Source of the DNA: Hyperoplus lanceolatus
Lineage: Eukaryota; Chordata; Actinopteri; Uranoscopiformes; Ammodytidae
DNA: 64,000 nt
Assembly: GCA_026929865.2 (NCBI GenBank)
Contig: CM049396.1
Span: 21,894,001 to 21,958,000 of the forward strand
Direction: 5' to 3'
Part shown: piece after piece, positions 1 through 33,436 of the stretch
Layout: every line of letters begins with the position of its first letter
How positions within the stretch are numbered: the stretch's first letter is position 1
Made by a program: the position numbers and the translations under genes
The notes under the pieces: generated by a model
What the model saw: the letters and a program-made list of their open reading frames with translations, nothing else
What the model was told of the DNA's origin: nothing
Database searches by the model: none

Positions 1-183
1 GTTTAGCCTTTTTGTCCAAACATCACAACTAAAACCAGAGCGTTTGAAAACTCTGGGCCTAAGTGTAGACAATGGAAGACTCTGTATGCCTGTAGGTGTG
101 GGGACAGGGAAACGGGAAGTTTTGAGATATGCAGGCAGGCGTCATGACCCTTCATTTTTGCACATGGCAATTGTGGTTTACAT

Positions 184-426
184 TTTGTCGCTGTCGGGCA
201 GAAACACTGTATCTCCAAAATGGTATTATTTCAGGAAACATAAGAAAAATTGTATTTTCTAAAACCAACACACTCTGCATCATCCAATCACAAGCTCTTA
301 TTAATAATTTTCATTGGTTAAAACTTTATTCAAACCCACACACAGACATGAGTGTGACCAATGGCATTGATTCATGAATAAAAGAAAAAAAATGGAGATA
401 CAAGGTTTCTGCCCGACAGCGACAAA
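184..426. mobile_element. MITE with about 40-bp terminal inverted repeats
   Basis: tttgtcgctgtcgggcagaa at the left end is matched by its reverse complement at the right end, followed inward by tatctccaaaa on the left and its complement on the right. About 243 bp with no coding. It sits upstream of the first visible aldh1l2 exon, so in an intron or still in the gene body. Confidence 0.8.
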
Positions 427-679
427 TTATTTAACAGACAATGGCTGAAGGGGGTCTGCTGGTCGGAGCAGACCTTGAATGTGCCTTACAACGAAAACAT
501 GTAACATGTGTATGCATCATGTAATATGGATCGTCCTACTTATCTCCCTTGGGCTGCCTACTGCCGGATCTCCTCTCCACTTTCCCAACTTAACAAACAT
601 TGTGATGGCAAAGTCCATACAGTTAGCACACACACACCTTTTGCTTCAGCTACTCAAACTGTGTTTGTTCTGGTTCCAG

Positions 680-21520
<20,841 letters not shown>

Positions 21521-23413
21521 GTCAAAGGCATCCATCCGCTCCCTGCAGCCAGAGCAGTATGCGTGGACACAATGCTGAGTGATGCACACAGTCATATGGA
21601 TGGTGATAGAGTTGTTCTTTCAATAGCGACTACCGACTGCTAACACTGTATGTGCCCATCAAATGCTAACTCATCATATTAACATGTGTAATGCAGATGA
21701 CAGAACATTCATCGTGACACATTTACACCTTTGCCATGTGTTGTAATGAGTATTGTCCTTATCTATGCAGATGATGTATGTTTCTACGTCTTTGTGATCA
21801 ATGTGATTGAGTTACATAAATAGAAATATTGTTAACAGATTGCATTCATCTCTCATATGGCTTACATTAGGTCAGAAAAAGCCCCAAGAAATGTCCCATT
21901 TCTAATAACAATTTTCAATGAAATCTACCCACTGCTTTGGACCTCTCTGTTCCTTTTGTGTTAGTACATCTTTGATGAACTTTGTGAGGCAGTGTCACAT
22001 GGATAAACCCAGTATTGTTGTGCATTAATATAAACAGAATGCACATATGCAGGTCACATGATTTGTCCATACAATTCACTCTAGGTTCTAAAATTGGAAC
22101 CCTTATTTATATTCCCAAATCCATTGCACAGTACACAAGCACAAGTTCAGCTTGAAAGACAATTAAGTTCTGGTTGAGTTTGTATATGATTTCACTCGAT
22201 CATCACAAATCATACAGTAGTCGTTTAGTATAAACTGCACATTTGTTTAAGTCTCATGATTTCTACAGGATGATGGGATGGACACAGGGACATCAACAAC
22301 TTTGCCTTTCATGATGTTTAGGTCAGATACTTCTATCAGGAGATTTAAAGAATGAGCCATATCATTTATTTGACACGTGCTTGAGATTAAAACAAATTTC
22401 AGAATATGAGGAGTCTTAGACAAATTAGTCTTGAAACAGCCAAACCAAACCATAGCAACGTGTTCTTTCAAAATAGTGCAAGTCGAGTTCAAACATAACT
22501 GTTTTAATTTTTATTATGTGTCGACTAACACCGCTACTGGGCACACGCGTGTGTGCAGCTAGATTACCTTTACCGTCTATGAGCTAGATATGGGCACTGC
22601 AGCCACACACACACACACACACACACAGGAGCACTTTCTGATTCCCATTCTGAGCGGAGGAAAAGGAAGAGGAGAAGGTGTCCCGACAAAGTATGTCGGC
22701 AGCCCTATCATATTGGCCCAATCTCAATGTTCTACATTTGTGGAGCCAGACTCCAGGCGAAAAGAGCTCTGGGTTGAGCAGAATGGTCCCCTGATGGAGT
22801 CGGTGATGGTCAACAGAAAGAGCAGTGCTGATAGATGCTTAGGAGCGCTTCTTTTAATGAATATTGTAGATGGAACGTTTATCACTAAAGACTGAAATGA
22901 ACATCACTCTTATAACTTATCACTAATATAATATATTAAATGTCCCTGAACCAATATGACTATACTGCATACGCATACCATACAGTATGAAATCATTCAC
23001 ATAATTTCGGTTTCAGGGGGCATTGTAGGTTGATTGAAGGTTTGCCATCTAATCGGCGCATGTCGTGCAAAGGGAAGAAGAGTCGGACAGATGAGGAAGA
23101 AAATAGACACAAAAAGTTAAGATGGAAGGGGAAAAGAAGATGGAGGGATGGTTAAAGTTTTATAGAGTGGCAGAGAGGTTCTGGGGAGGAGAGTGTTTGT
23201 GTGTGTGTGTGGGGGGGGGGGGTAATTTGTAGAGAGAGACGGCCCATGGAGCCGGCAGCAGCAGCAGTGTGTGTTAGGAGCCTTGTTCTACTAAATTAAA
23301 CTCTCTCTCCAGGGGGAAGAGCAGATCTGAACTGCTCTTTCACACCAGCGAACCCCTCAACACACAAACTCACCCACAACCTCCTAACCCTGCTCGGCCA
23401 GTCCACTGCCAAG

Positions 23414-23469
<56 letters not shown>

Positions 23470-25172
23470 CCCATCACACACACATTATGTAAGCATGGTG
23501 TGTACAAATCTCCATAGACATGTATATAATGCATACACACAAAGTCTTTCAGGACTAAAAATAAACAAACCTCAGTGACTGTGCCTAAAATAACTGCATA
23601 CCACGCAAAGCAAGCGCGCACACACACACACAGGCGTACTGCTGGACACGCGTTCAGAAAATGCACGCACACGAACATATGGACACACTCTGTTGCTCTA
23701 TTTACACATGAACCCCATTAGACTTGTAGCCGCCAAAGCAAACAGCAAAGTGGCAGCCAGCAACAAAAAAAGAGAAAAATAAGTAGATGGACAGGATATG
23801 ACCTGACACGCAGGGGTCACTCAGGTAAGTACAGCAGAGTAACCAGAGAATGCTTAGCTTGCACTTAAACTGTATCTAATATTGGGTCTGGTGAGGATGT
23901 GGGAGAAAAAAATCTTCACTTCAATGACCATGTTTAAACAGACAATGCAATGCATCCTTACACACTGTCACCTATTTTACATATACTGCTTGTACAGTAG
24001 GAAAGAGCAGATACACACAATCAATAGCCCTTCACAGTGGTGTAATGTAACGTTCTGCATTTATGCAATGACTGGACTTGAGAACAAGTTTAAGGCACAT
24101 GTCCTTTACTTGAGTATTTTCATTTCATGCAATTTTATACTTCCCTAACCCTATTCTAACTTTTAACTCAACTACATTTAACTGAGGATTTAAGTAACTA
24201 GTTAGGCCTACTCTATGAATTAAGAGTTTTAAAAATGTTATGAATAAAATATTGCATACTACCCAACAGCATGGGCAGACTGGCCATCTGGCAGTTCTGG
24301 AGGGCAGATGCACTTTTTTGGCCGGGTTGAAGAAAAAAAAAAGATATCCACATGTGGCTATTTTTACAGTCTATAGGCCAGACAGGCACATAACACCCGG
24401 CTATTTACATTTAGAATGGACTGGAGGGGGTGTGGGGGGGGGACATAGCAGTTGTGTAAAAAGCATAATTGTGTACTTAACAGGGTTTGGATTGGATTGT
24501 GGCCCTTTGGCAGGCCTTTGAACTCTTGAGGGGATTGTTAACTTGACTCAAGGAGAGATACCAGTGGCTGACTACTCCATCATGTTTTGCAGCGTAGTGG
24601 TAGAAAGTCATTGGAATGCTTCCATTACTTTCAATGTACTCGAAAAAGTAACTTCCAAACACGTTAAGGACAAGCAGGGGGGCTCAGGACCTTCCCACTT
24701 ACCTAGATGCTCACTTTTAGCCTGGACTTCACTTTGGTTCCTCAAAGGGATCAGTCTGGATTTTCTCCAATCTCCGTGGGGAAGAGTCCAGCCAGAAAAT
24801 GACCAGGCCAATCACGGCCTGCATTCTGACCATTTGTCCGTTTGCGGTAGAGACTACATGAACCAATAAGGTGCTGCCTTCCTCGAACGGACAAACGATA
24901 TTGGAGAAGTGTTCAGACTGATCTGCTGGGGAGAAAAGTTATGTGGCGCTTGCGGGATCAGGTTGGTCTCAGCAGGCTAGCTCTGGTTTAACCCTTAGCA
25001 ATCCTGTCTCAGGACGCAAACCAAGAAGCCAGTTTCCTCAGTAATTCCTGGTGAAAAATTAACTTTGATAAGCCCTCTAAACCCCTGCCTCTGAAACCTA
25101 AACCTGCCTTAGAAATACTATAAACCCCTTATGCTGTATATACTATACTACAGGTAAAGCTGAACTATCTTC
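21521..25172 (+). other. aldh1l2 3' UTR and downstream, no further gene seen
   Basis: The 3' UTR starts here. I see no AATAAA close to the stop; CATAAA near 21,815 and ATTAAA at 22,935 are only weak polyadenylation candidates, so the transcript end is undecided. The rest holds CA tracts (22,602-22,626 and 23,416-23,466), a GT tract running into a run of G (about 23,197-23,222) and an unclassified hAT-like piece near 24,262-24,525. No exon-like coding was found on either strand. Confidence 0.5.
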
Positions 25173-25602
25173 TTAAAGATCTCCTATTATACTACTTTTC
25201 TGGTCTTAATTTCTTGTTAAAAACTGCTAGAGCAACCTGACACGAATCACATCACAAACACTTCCGGAACACTTTCAGCAGCACGCGGGTAGATTTGAGA
25301 GCAGGAAGGTGGGGGCATGGCCGGAGCGCGCTACCACGTTGCAGCATTACCATACATGGAAAAATCTGGGAACGTGACGACACGATGGCAGGAAATTTGA
25401 ACCGATTTGAACAAGTGAATTCTCGACCGGCTGCCCTAGTGTTTAGCGCTCTGCACAGCCACCCCAGACGGTCAGCAGGGAATACGTCTAAATGCATGGA
25501 CATAATTATTTGATACGCTAGTATGGTTAAACATGACTATAAATCATTATAACAACATTTAAAGGTCATACAAGTCGAAAAAGTATAATAAGTCCTCTTT
25601 AA
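25173..25602. mobile_element. TTAA-flanked MITE
   Basis: TTAA then agatctcctattatac on the left; gtataataagtcctct then TTAA on the right. About 430 bp, related in layout to the element at 2,166. Confidence 0.6.
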
Positions 25603-26314
25603 ATTGACTGCTTCTGTGTAATGCTTTCGGGCTCTGGTCTGCCACTCATTCAACGACCAATGTAATGTCATACCGTAACGGGCCAAAGAAAATTAATAAT
25701 CAAATGCTTTGTCAGACGGGAAGTTGACCCAGATGTAGATGTCTATGCAGTTGTAAGCCCAACGCCCAATGGTTGTTCCCGGCAGAATTTGTTTTATTTG
25801 GAAAATAAAACTTATACAAAGTCCAGTGCACCTCACTTCAAATCCTTCCCCGAAGTTAGCAAGGCCGAAGGTGTCACAAAGACCACCTTTTATGGAAAAT
25901 ATGCCAGGTTAAAAAATACACTTTAATTCAGAGAGATAACATGTTTATCTTGCTAGATCAGTACCTATTTTAAATCTCTCGTTACGGCGTGTTCTCTTTT
26001 CATTTTCTCTTCGATTGCTCTTTTCACAGCTAATGTGTCCACAAGGTAAGAACTGGTTTCACTATACCTGCACTGTGTTTCTCCCCACACACACGGTTAC
26101 AAATGTACTTCTAATTGCCATCACTCACCTGGTACACCCTCCCTCTTCCCCATATCACCCTCATCACCCTCACACCTCAGCGCTGAATGGGTGAGAGCTA
26201 AGGGACAGGAAGGTGTGTGGAGCTAGGGAGAGGGCTGAGGCTGATAGAAGGCAATGGCCCCCGGCGCTATAGAAAAGGAGGACAGAGGGCTAGCTGTATG
26301 TATCCTTTAAGTCC

Positions 26315-26351
<37 letters not shown>

Positions 26352-26389
26352 TGGGGTCAGTGTGTGTTTGGCCCTGGCCCTGGGTACTC

Positions 26390-26421
<32 letters not shown>

Positions 26422-27013
26422 GTCCCAGAAGCTGCTTCTCATTAAGCCCCTGTTTGTGTTGGCCGACACACAGTGGCACTTAGCAGCAACACGCTCGCCC
26501 ACATGTGTGCGCACAAGACACGCATGCATCACACACTCACACACTCGGCACACACAGGCTTTTTTATGTTTGTTTTGGCAATGACCAGGTGCCACTTAGT
26601 AGAGCCTTTAAACGCCAGCGATCAGCCCCAACACACCAACCATGTTTACCTTTTTGCCGAGCGCGGACAAACAGCCCATGTGCACATCTTACCAAACTGA
26701 TTGTGTGGTGAATAGGAACATGCCAACCAGGAATTAATATTACCCCATTTTCTCAACCCCTTGAGCATAACTTTACTCTTTGAAAAAACCCAGGTGTTTG
26801 ATTTAACTTTAAATTGACTTTATATTAATAGTTGTATATAATAAATAAAAGGTAATTTCATTTTTTGGACTATATAACTATATTATGTGTTAAAAATGCT
26901 GAAAAAGTATTAGTGCCTTGTAAAGTGCAGATAGGAGGTTTTTCCCCACTTTTCCTGTATAATATAGCAGATAGGTGCTTTTGCACTTTATTATTATTTG
27001 GTGTGGTTATACC
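25603..27013. other. Intergenic, with a (GA)n/(TC)n inverted pair
   Basis: No gene seen. (GA)15 at 26,319-26,348 and (TC)n at 26,395-26,421 are complementary and separated by 46 nt. gataggaggttttt appears at about 26,932 and resumes beyond the Tc1 element at 31,010-31,190. Confidence 0.5.
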
Positions 27014-27092
27014 TACAATATCTCACAAAAGTGAGTACACCCCTCACATTTCTTCAAATATTTCATTATATTTGATTTTCACGTGATAACAC

Positions 27093-27464
27093 TAGGGCTG
27101 CAACTAACGATTATTTTGATAATCGATTAATCTGTCGATTATTATCTCGATTAATCGATTATTAAGCGATTAGTGTTTTGGTCCGTAAAATGTCAGAAAA
27201 TTGTGAAAAATTTTGATCAATTTTCCATAGCCCATGTTGACATCCTCAAATGTATTGTTACGTCCAAAACACACAGACATTTCAGTTTACTGTCATAATA
27301 GGATTAAAGAAACCAGAAAATATTCACATTTGAGAAGCTGAAATCAGAGAATTTGGACATTATTTATCGAATAACTCAAAACGATTAATCGATTATCAAA
27401 ATAGTTGGTGATTATTTTAATAATCGATAAATAATCGATTTGTCGATTAATTATTGCAGCTCTA
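27093..27464. mobile_element. hAT-type MITE of 372 bp inside the Tc1 left arm
   Basis: Ends tagggctgcaac and gcagctcta are imperfectly inverted. An exact 8-bp duplication gataacac flanks it (27,085-27,092 and 27,465-27,472). The interior is dominated by attaatcgatta-like palindromes. Confidence 0.88.
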
Positions 27465-27951
27465 GATAACACTGAATAAATGACACTTTGATACAATGTA
27501 AAGTAGTCAGTGTACAGCTTGTATTACAGTGTAAATGTACTGTTCCCTTAAAATTACTCAACACAGAAGTAAGTAAGTAAGTAAGCTTTATTTATATAGC
27601 GCCCTTCACAGAACCATTAATGTCTAAACTGCTGGCAACAAAAGTGAGTACACCCCTAAGAATTTTTTTCCAAAGTGTCAATATTTTGTATGGCCACCAT
27701 TATTTTCCAGCACTGCCTTAACCCTCTTTGGCATGTAGTTCACCAGAGCTTCACAGGTTGCAACTGGAACCCTCTTCCACCCATTCATGACTGCATCACA
27801 GAGCTGGTGGATACTAGAGACCTTGCGCTCCTCCACCTTCCATTTGAGGATGCCCCAAAGATGCTCAATATGGGTTTAAGTCTGGAGACATGCTTGGCCA
27901 GTATAATGGTCATTATCATTTTGCAATACTGCCCTGCTGCCCGTTTTACGA

Positions 27952-28774
27952 AGGTTGAGTGCACATGCTCAGCGTCATACCCAGAGGTTGGCTTTGGAAA
28001 ATAGACGTATGAGTGCTGCCAGCATTGCTGAAGGGCTTGAAGGGGTGGGGGGTCAACCTGTCAGTGCTCAGACCATACACCGCACACTGCATCATACTGG
28101 TCTGCATGGCTGTTTTTCCAGAAGAACGCCTATTCTAAAGATGATGAACAAGAAACCCCACAAAACGTTTGCTGAAGACAAGCAGACTACGGACATGGAT
28201 TACTGCAACCATGTCCTGTGGTCTGATGAGACCAAGATACATTTATTTGGTTCAGATGGTGTTAAGAGTGTGGGGCGGCAACCAGGTGAAGAGTACAAAG
28301 ACAAGTGTGTCTTGCCTATAGTCAAGTATCGTGGTTGGAGTGTCATGGTCTGGGGCTGCATTGAGTGCTGCCAGCACTGGGGATCTACAGTTCATTGAAT
28401 TCTAACATGTACTGGGACATACTGAAGCAGAGCATGATCCCCTCCCTTCATAAACTGGGTCGCAGGGCTGTACTGCAACATGATAACGACCCCAAACACA
28501 CCTCCGAACGACCACTGGCTTGCTAAAGAAGCTGAGGGTAAAGGTTATGGACTGGCCAAGCATGTCTCCAGACCTAAACCCTATTGAGCATCTTTGGGGC
28601 ATCCTCAAACGGGAGATGGAGGAGCGCAAGGTCTCTAATATCCACCAGCTCCTTGATGTCGTCATTAATGGGTTGAAGAGGATTCTAGTGGCAACCTGTG
28701 AAGCTCTGGTGAACTCCATGCCCAAGAGGGTTAAGGTAGTGCTGGAAAATAATGATGACAACAAAACATATTGA
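27952..28774 (+). pseudogene. Tc1-family transposase remnant
   Basis: The reading frame starts in the middle of the DNA-binding region (SAASIAEGLEG, VSAQTIHRTLHH). It continues through VLWSDETKIHLFG (first catalytic Asp), then shifts frame after about 28,370. It ends in a second frame with MDWPSMSPDLNPIEHLWG (third acidic residue, DD34E type). The N-terminal helix-turn-helix is missing because the left side is an inverted copy of the 3' end. Not functional. Confidence 0.88.
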
Positions 28775-29001
28775 CACTTTGGGCCCAATTTGGACATTTT
28801 CACATTCGGGTGTACTCACTTTTGTTGTCAGCAGTTTAGACATTAATGGCTGTGTGTCAAGTTATTTCAAGGGGAAAGTAAATTTACACTGTTATACAAG
28901 CTGTACACTGACTACTTAACATTGTATCAAAGTGTCATTTATTCAGTGTTGTCCCATGGAAAGATATAACGAAAGAGTTGAAGAAATGTGAGGGGTGTAC
29001 T

Positions 29002-29128
29002 CAAGGACCGATTAACATTACAAGGCCCTGGACACAAAGCAGTCATGGACCCCTACCAACACGCAAACAGGCCTACACGCAATAGCATGCACAATCCACA
29101 ATCACGCACATTATAATGCAGCGCACAG

Positions 29129-29193
<65 letters not shown>

Positions 29194-30572
29194 GTTGTAT
29201 AATACAATTCTATACAATCTCTCTGGTGCAAGAGATAGAAACTCTTTGCGTCTGAGCCTACACTCAAAGCCCCGTATGAGCGAGGCAGCGCGTCACCCCG
29301 TGAAACGCTGTGTTGGTGTCGTTCACAGTGAGACCGTGCCAGTGTGAGCCGCCGTGCAGAAAAACTATGTGGTTTAAGACTAAATGATCACCGGGGATTC
29401 CTGCACGTTAACGTTGTAGAGGGGACAGGCTTTCGCAATCCGATTGCATGTCCCGAGCCTGGATACACAGAGACATGTCCCCAATCTCACTGCCGACTAA
29501 CTTTAAAGTGAAACAACCGCATCGCTCATCTAGGTTCAGTCTACAGCCGACACAGTTAATATAATCACCACCTACGCATGGACATCGTTTTTAAAAAAAC
29601 GATCTCATTCTTGTTATCCTAAGGGCTTTGATGCAATCTATAAAATATGAACATTACGAAGGCGGTGATGGTGTGCAAAAGGACGGCGAAGTTGGCCACA
29701 GCAGAAAAGCCACTGTAAATTGATCGCTTTGTCGATTCATGCCTCTGACTCGGTGATTTGCAACATAATGAGTTGAGGCGTTGAATTCAGTGCTGGGGAT
29801 GTGGAGCTCTTTGGCAATTTCCCGTGCCTTTTTTTTCTCTCTACACATCGTTCTCTCTCCAAGCGCACAATCGCATGTCCCGGCCGCATCTGAGTGCGCA
29901 GCCAGTGTTCCACCCGAAAATAAAGAAAATAAACACGAGTTGGACACAGGCCCTTAAGCTGAATAAGCCGAATATTAGACACCAAATATAAAACGACCGA
30001 CTTTTTACGATCCATTCCCAGGGGGAAACCCCGTCTTATAATCGGCCCAATACGGCATGTGTCACCGCTGCATGTAACAATGCTGCATAAGTGGTGCATT
30101 TTCTTTCTTTTTTTATCAATATCAAAGCGAGTTACGAGTCAAGTCTGGCTGAGCTTTTTTTTTGTCAGCACCCCCTTCCGAGAATATGTTTCCGCGACTA
30201 TGCCTGTTGACTAAACAGCGGATCTCCACCACTATCTATGGTCTCCACACTGTTGATCCGCCTGGACAACTTTAGCCTGCATCCTTAGGATCAAACTGGC
30301 CGGCTGGTTTGAACTCATTTCATTGTCATTTTTAGATTTAAACGCTTGCGCTCCTAATTCAAACCGCAGCTCACGTGATGAGCAACATTCTCAAACTGTT
30401 CTCTCTCTCTCTCTATTCCAAAAACAATTATCAAAAACATTCAAATCCTTATATGACCAAAGTCTTGGCCACTTGCATTTTTTTAAATAAAAAAAATAAA
30501 AAATCAAGGGCCCCTCTATTGGCCAGGGCCCTGGACACGTGCCCACTTTGCCCATGCGGTAATCCGTCATTG
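29002..30572. mobile_element. Non-autonomous hAT-like element of 1.57 kb in the Tc1 right end
   Basis: Ends caaggaccgattaac and ggtaatccgtcattg are inverted with three mismatches. An exact 8-bp duplication ggtgtact lies at 28,994-29,001 and 30,573-30,580. Removing the insertion and one duplicate gives a Tc1 end that differs from the left end by one base over about 38. It holds a (GA)30 tract at 29,131-29,190 and no transposase. Confidence 0.85.
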
Positions 30573-30600
30573 GGTGTACTCACTTTTGTGAGATACTGTA

Positions 30601-31230
30601 AGTCTCCACCTTTATTGGGCAGTCTTCTGTCTGGCATAGGCTTCTCTTTATAGGCTACTCATCTACTTTTTAAGTGTATAATTATAACTCAGTTCAAAGA
30701 GTACTGGCTGTAAATAAACTCTGTTTTTACCTAAAAAGAGCTAGGCTAACAAAAACGCTTATTTATGGTGATCAGAGCTGTTTCAAGTATTTTCTATAAT
30801 ATTTTAGATCAACTCACCCACTTGGTGAAATAAAATGTTCACTATTGGGCGCTAATACCATAGATATCTATGGTATTATGACAGAGATACTAACAAATAC
30901 TTCACTAGTAAAGGTGGAAGACACACTTGGTTAAGAAAACAATTGATTACTGCAATCTGACAGACATTAAGATTAGTTTACATACCTTAGAAGTCTCAAG
31001 TTTTGAACTTGTGTAGATAGGAGGTTTTGAACTTTAACATATTCCCGGCAAACGTGATAGGAGGTTTTTTTCATGTGACTTTTCTGTCACAATGAAGGGC
31101 AGCAAAATGTTGCAAAACTACTGAGGAGGAGAAGCCTTCCTTGTTCTCATCATTTTAAGAAAAAAAAACTGAAAAAATGCAGATAGGAGGTTTTGCTTTT
31201 CGGCCATCGTAAAGCTCCTAAGAAGCTACA
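30601..31230. repeat. Dispersed gataggaggtttt motifs
   Basis: gataggaggttt recurs at about 31,016, 31,058 and 31,183, and at 26,932 on the other side of the Tc1. The region looks like one older repeat split by the Tc1 insertion. No coding seen. Confidence 0.45.
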
Positions 31231-31640
31231 TTGTGGAACAAGGTCACTGTGACATCACCCTAAGGTCGCAGTAACCTTTGACCTCAAAAATCTATTCAGG
31301 TCACCCTCATGTCCAAGTGGTTGTGGTAAATTTGACAAATCTCTCAATGCGTTCTTAAAATATTGTGCTCACAAGATTTGAGGTGACAGTGACGTTGACC
31401 TCCAAAATGTAATCAGTTTATCCTTGAGTCGTCGTGAGAGTTTTTGCCAAACAAGAAACAAGTTCATGACATATTGGGTTCATGAGGTCACAGTGACCTT
31501 GGGCGTTGACCAATGACCTCCAAAATCTAAACAGTTCATCTTAGAGTCAGAGAGAAAGTTTGTGAAAAGTTTGAAAATAATCCTTCAAGGAATTCACAAG
31601 ATATCCCGATTACAAGTGAAGCTAACCATTGTGTCCCTTT
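31231..31640. repeat. Imperfect tandem repeat (about 115-125 bp) rich in AGGTCA/TGACCT half-sites
   Basis: Three copies of gacctc-aaaat-t-a (near 31,279, 31,399 and 31,526) mark the period. AGGTCACTGTGACAT lies at 31,241-31,255 and the perfect palindrome AGGTCACAGTGACCT at 31,485-31,499. A related inverted piece lies at about 21,030-21,100 in an aldh1l2 intron. Confidence 0.55.

Positions 31641-33436
<1,796 letters not shown>

Larger units (their letters stand above)
27016..30598 (+). mobile_element. Tc1/mariner element with very long inverted arms, entered by two hAT elements
   Basis: TA dinucleotides flank both ends (27,014-27,015 and 30,599-30,600). The ends atctcacaaaagtgagtaca and its complement are inverted, and an inner copy of acaaaagtgagtacacccct occurs on each side (27,638 and 28,808 regions). 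This is the IR/DR layout of some Tc1 elements. The inverted homology continues past the ends into transposase sequence: 27,690-27,951 is an inverted copy of about 28,449-28,753. Together the arms pair over roughly 500 bp once later insertions are removed. A tail of SINE/LINE type (taagctttatttatatagcg) is inserted near 27,567-27,611. Confidence 0.88.
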
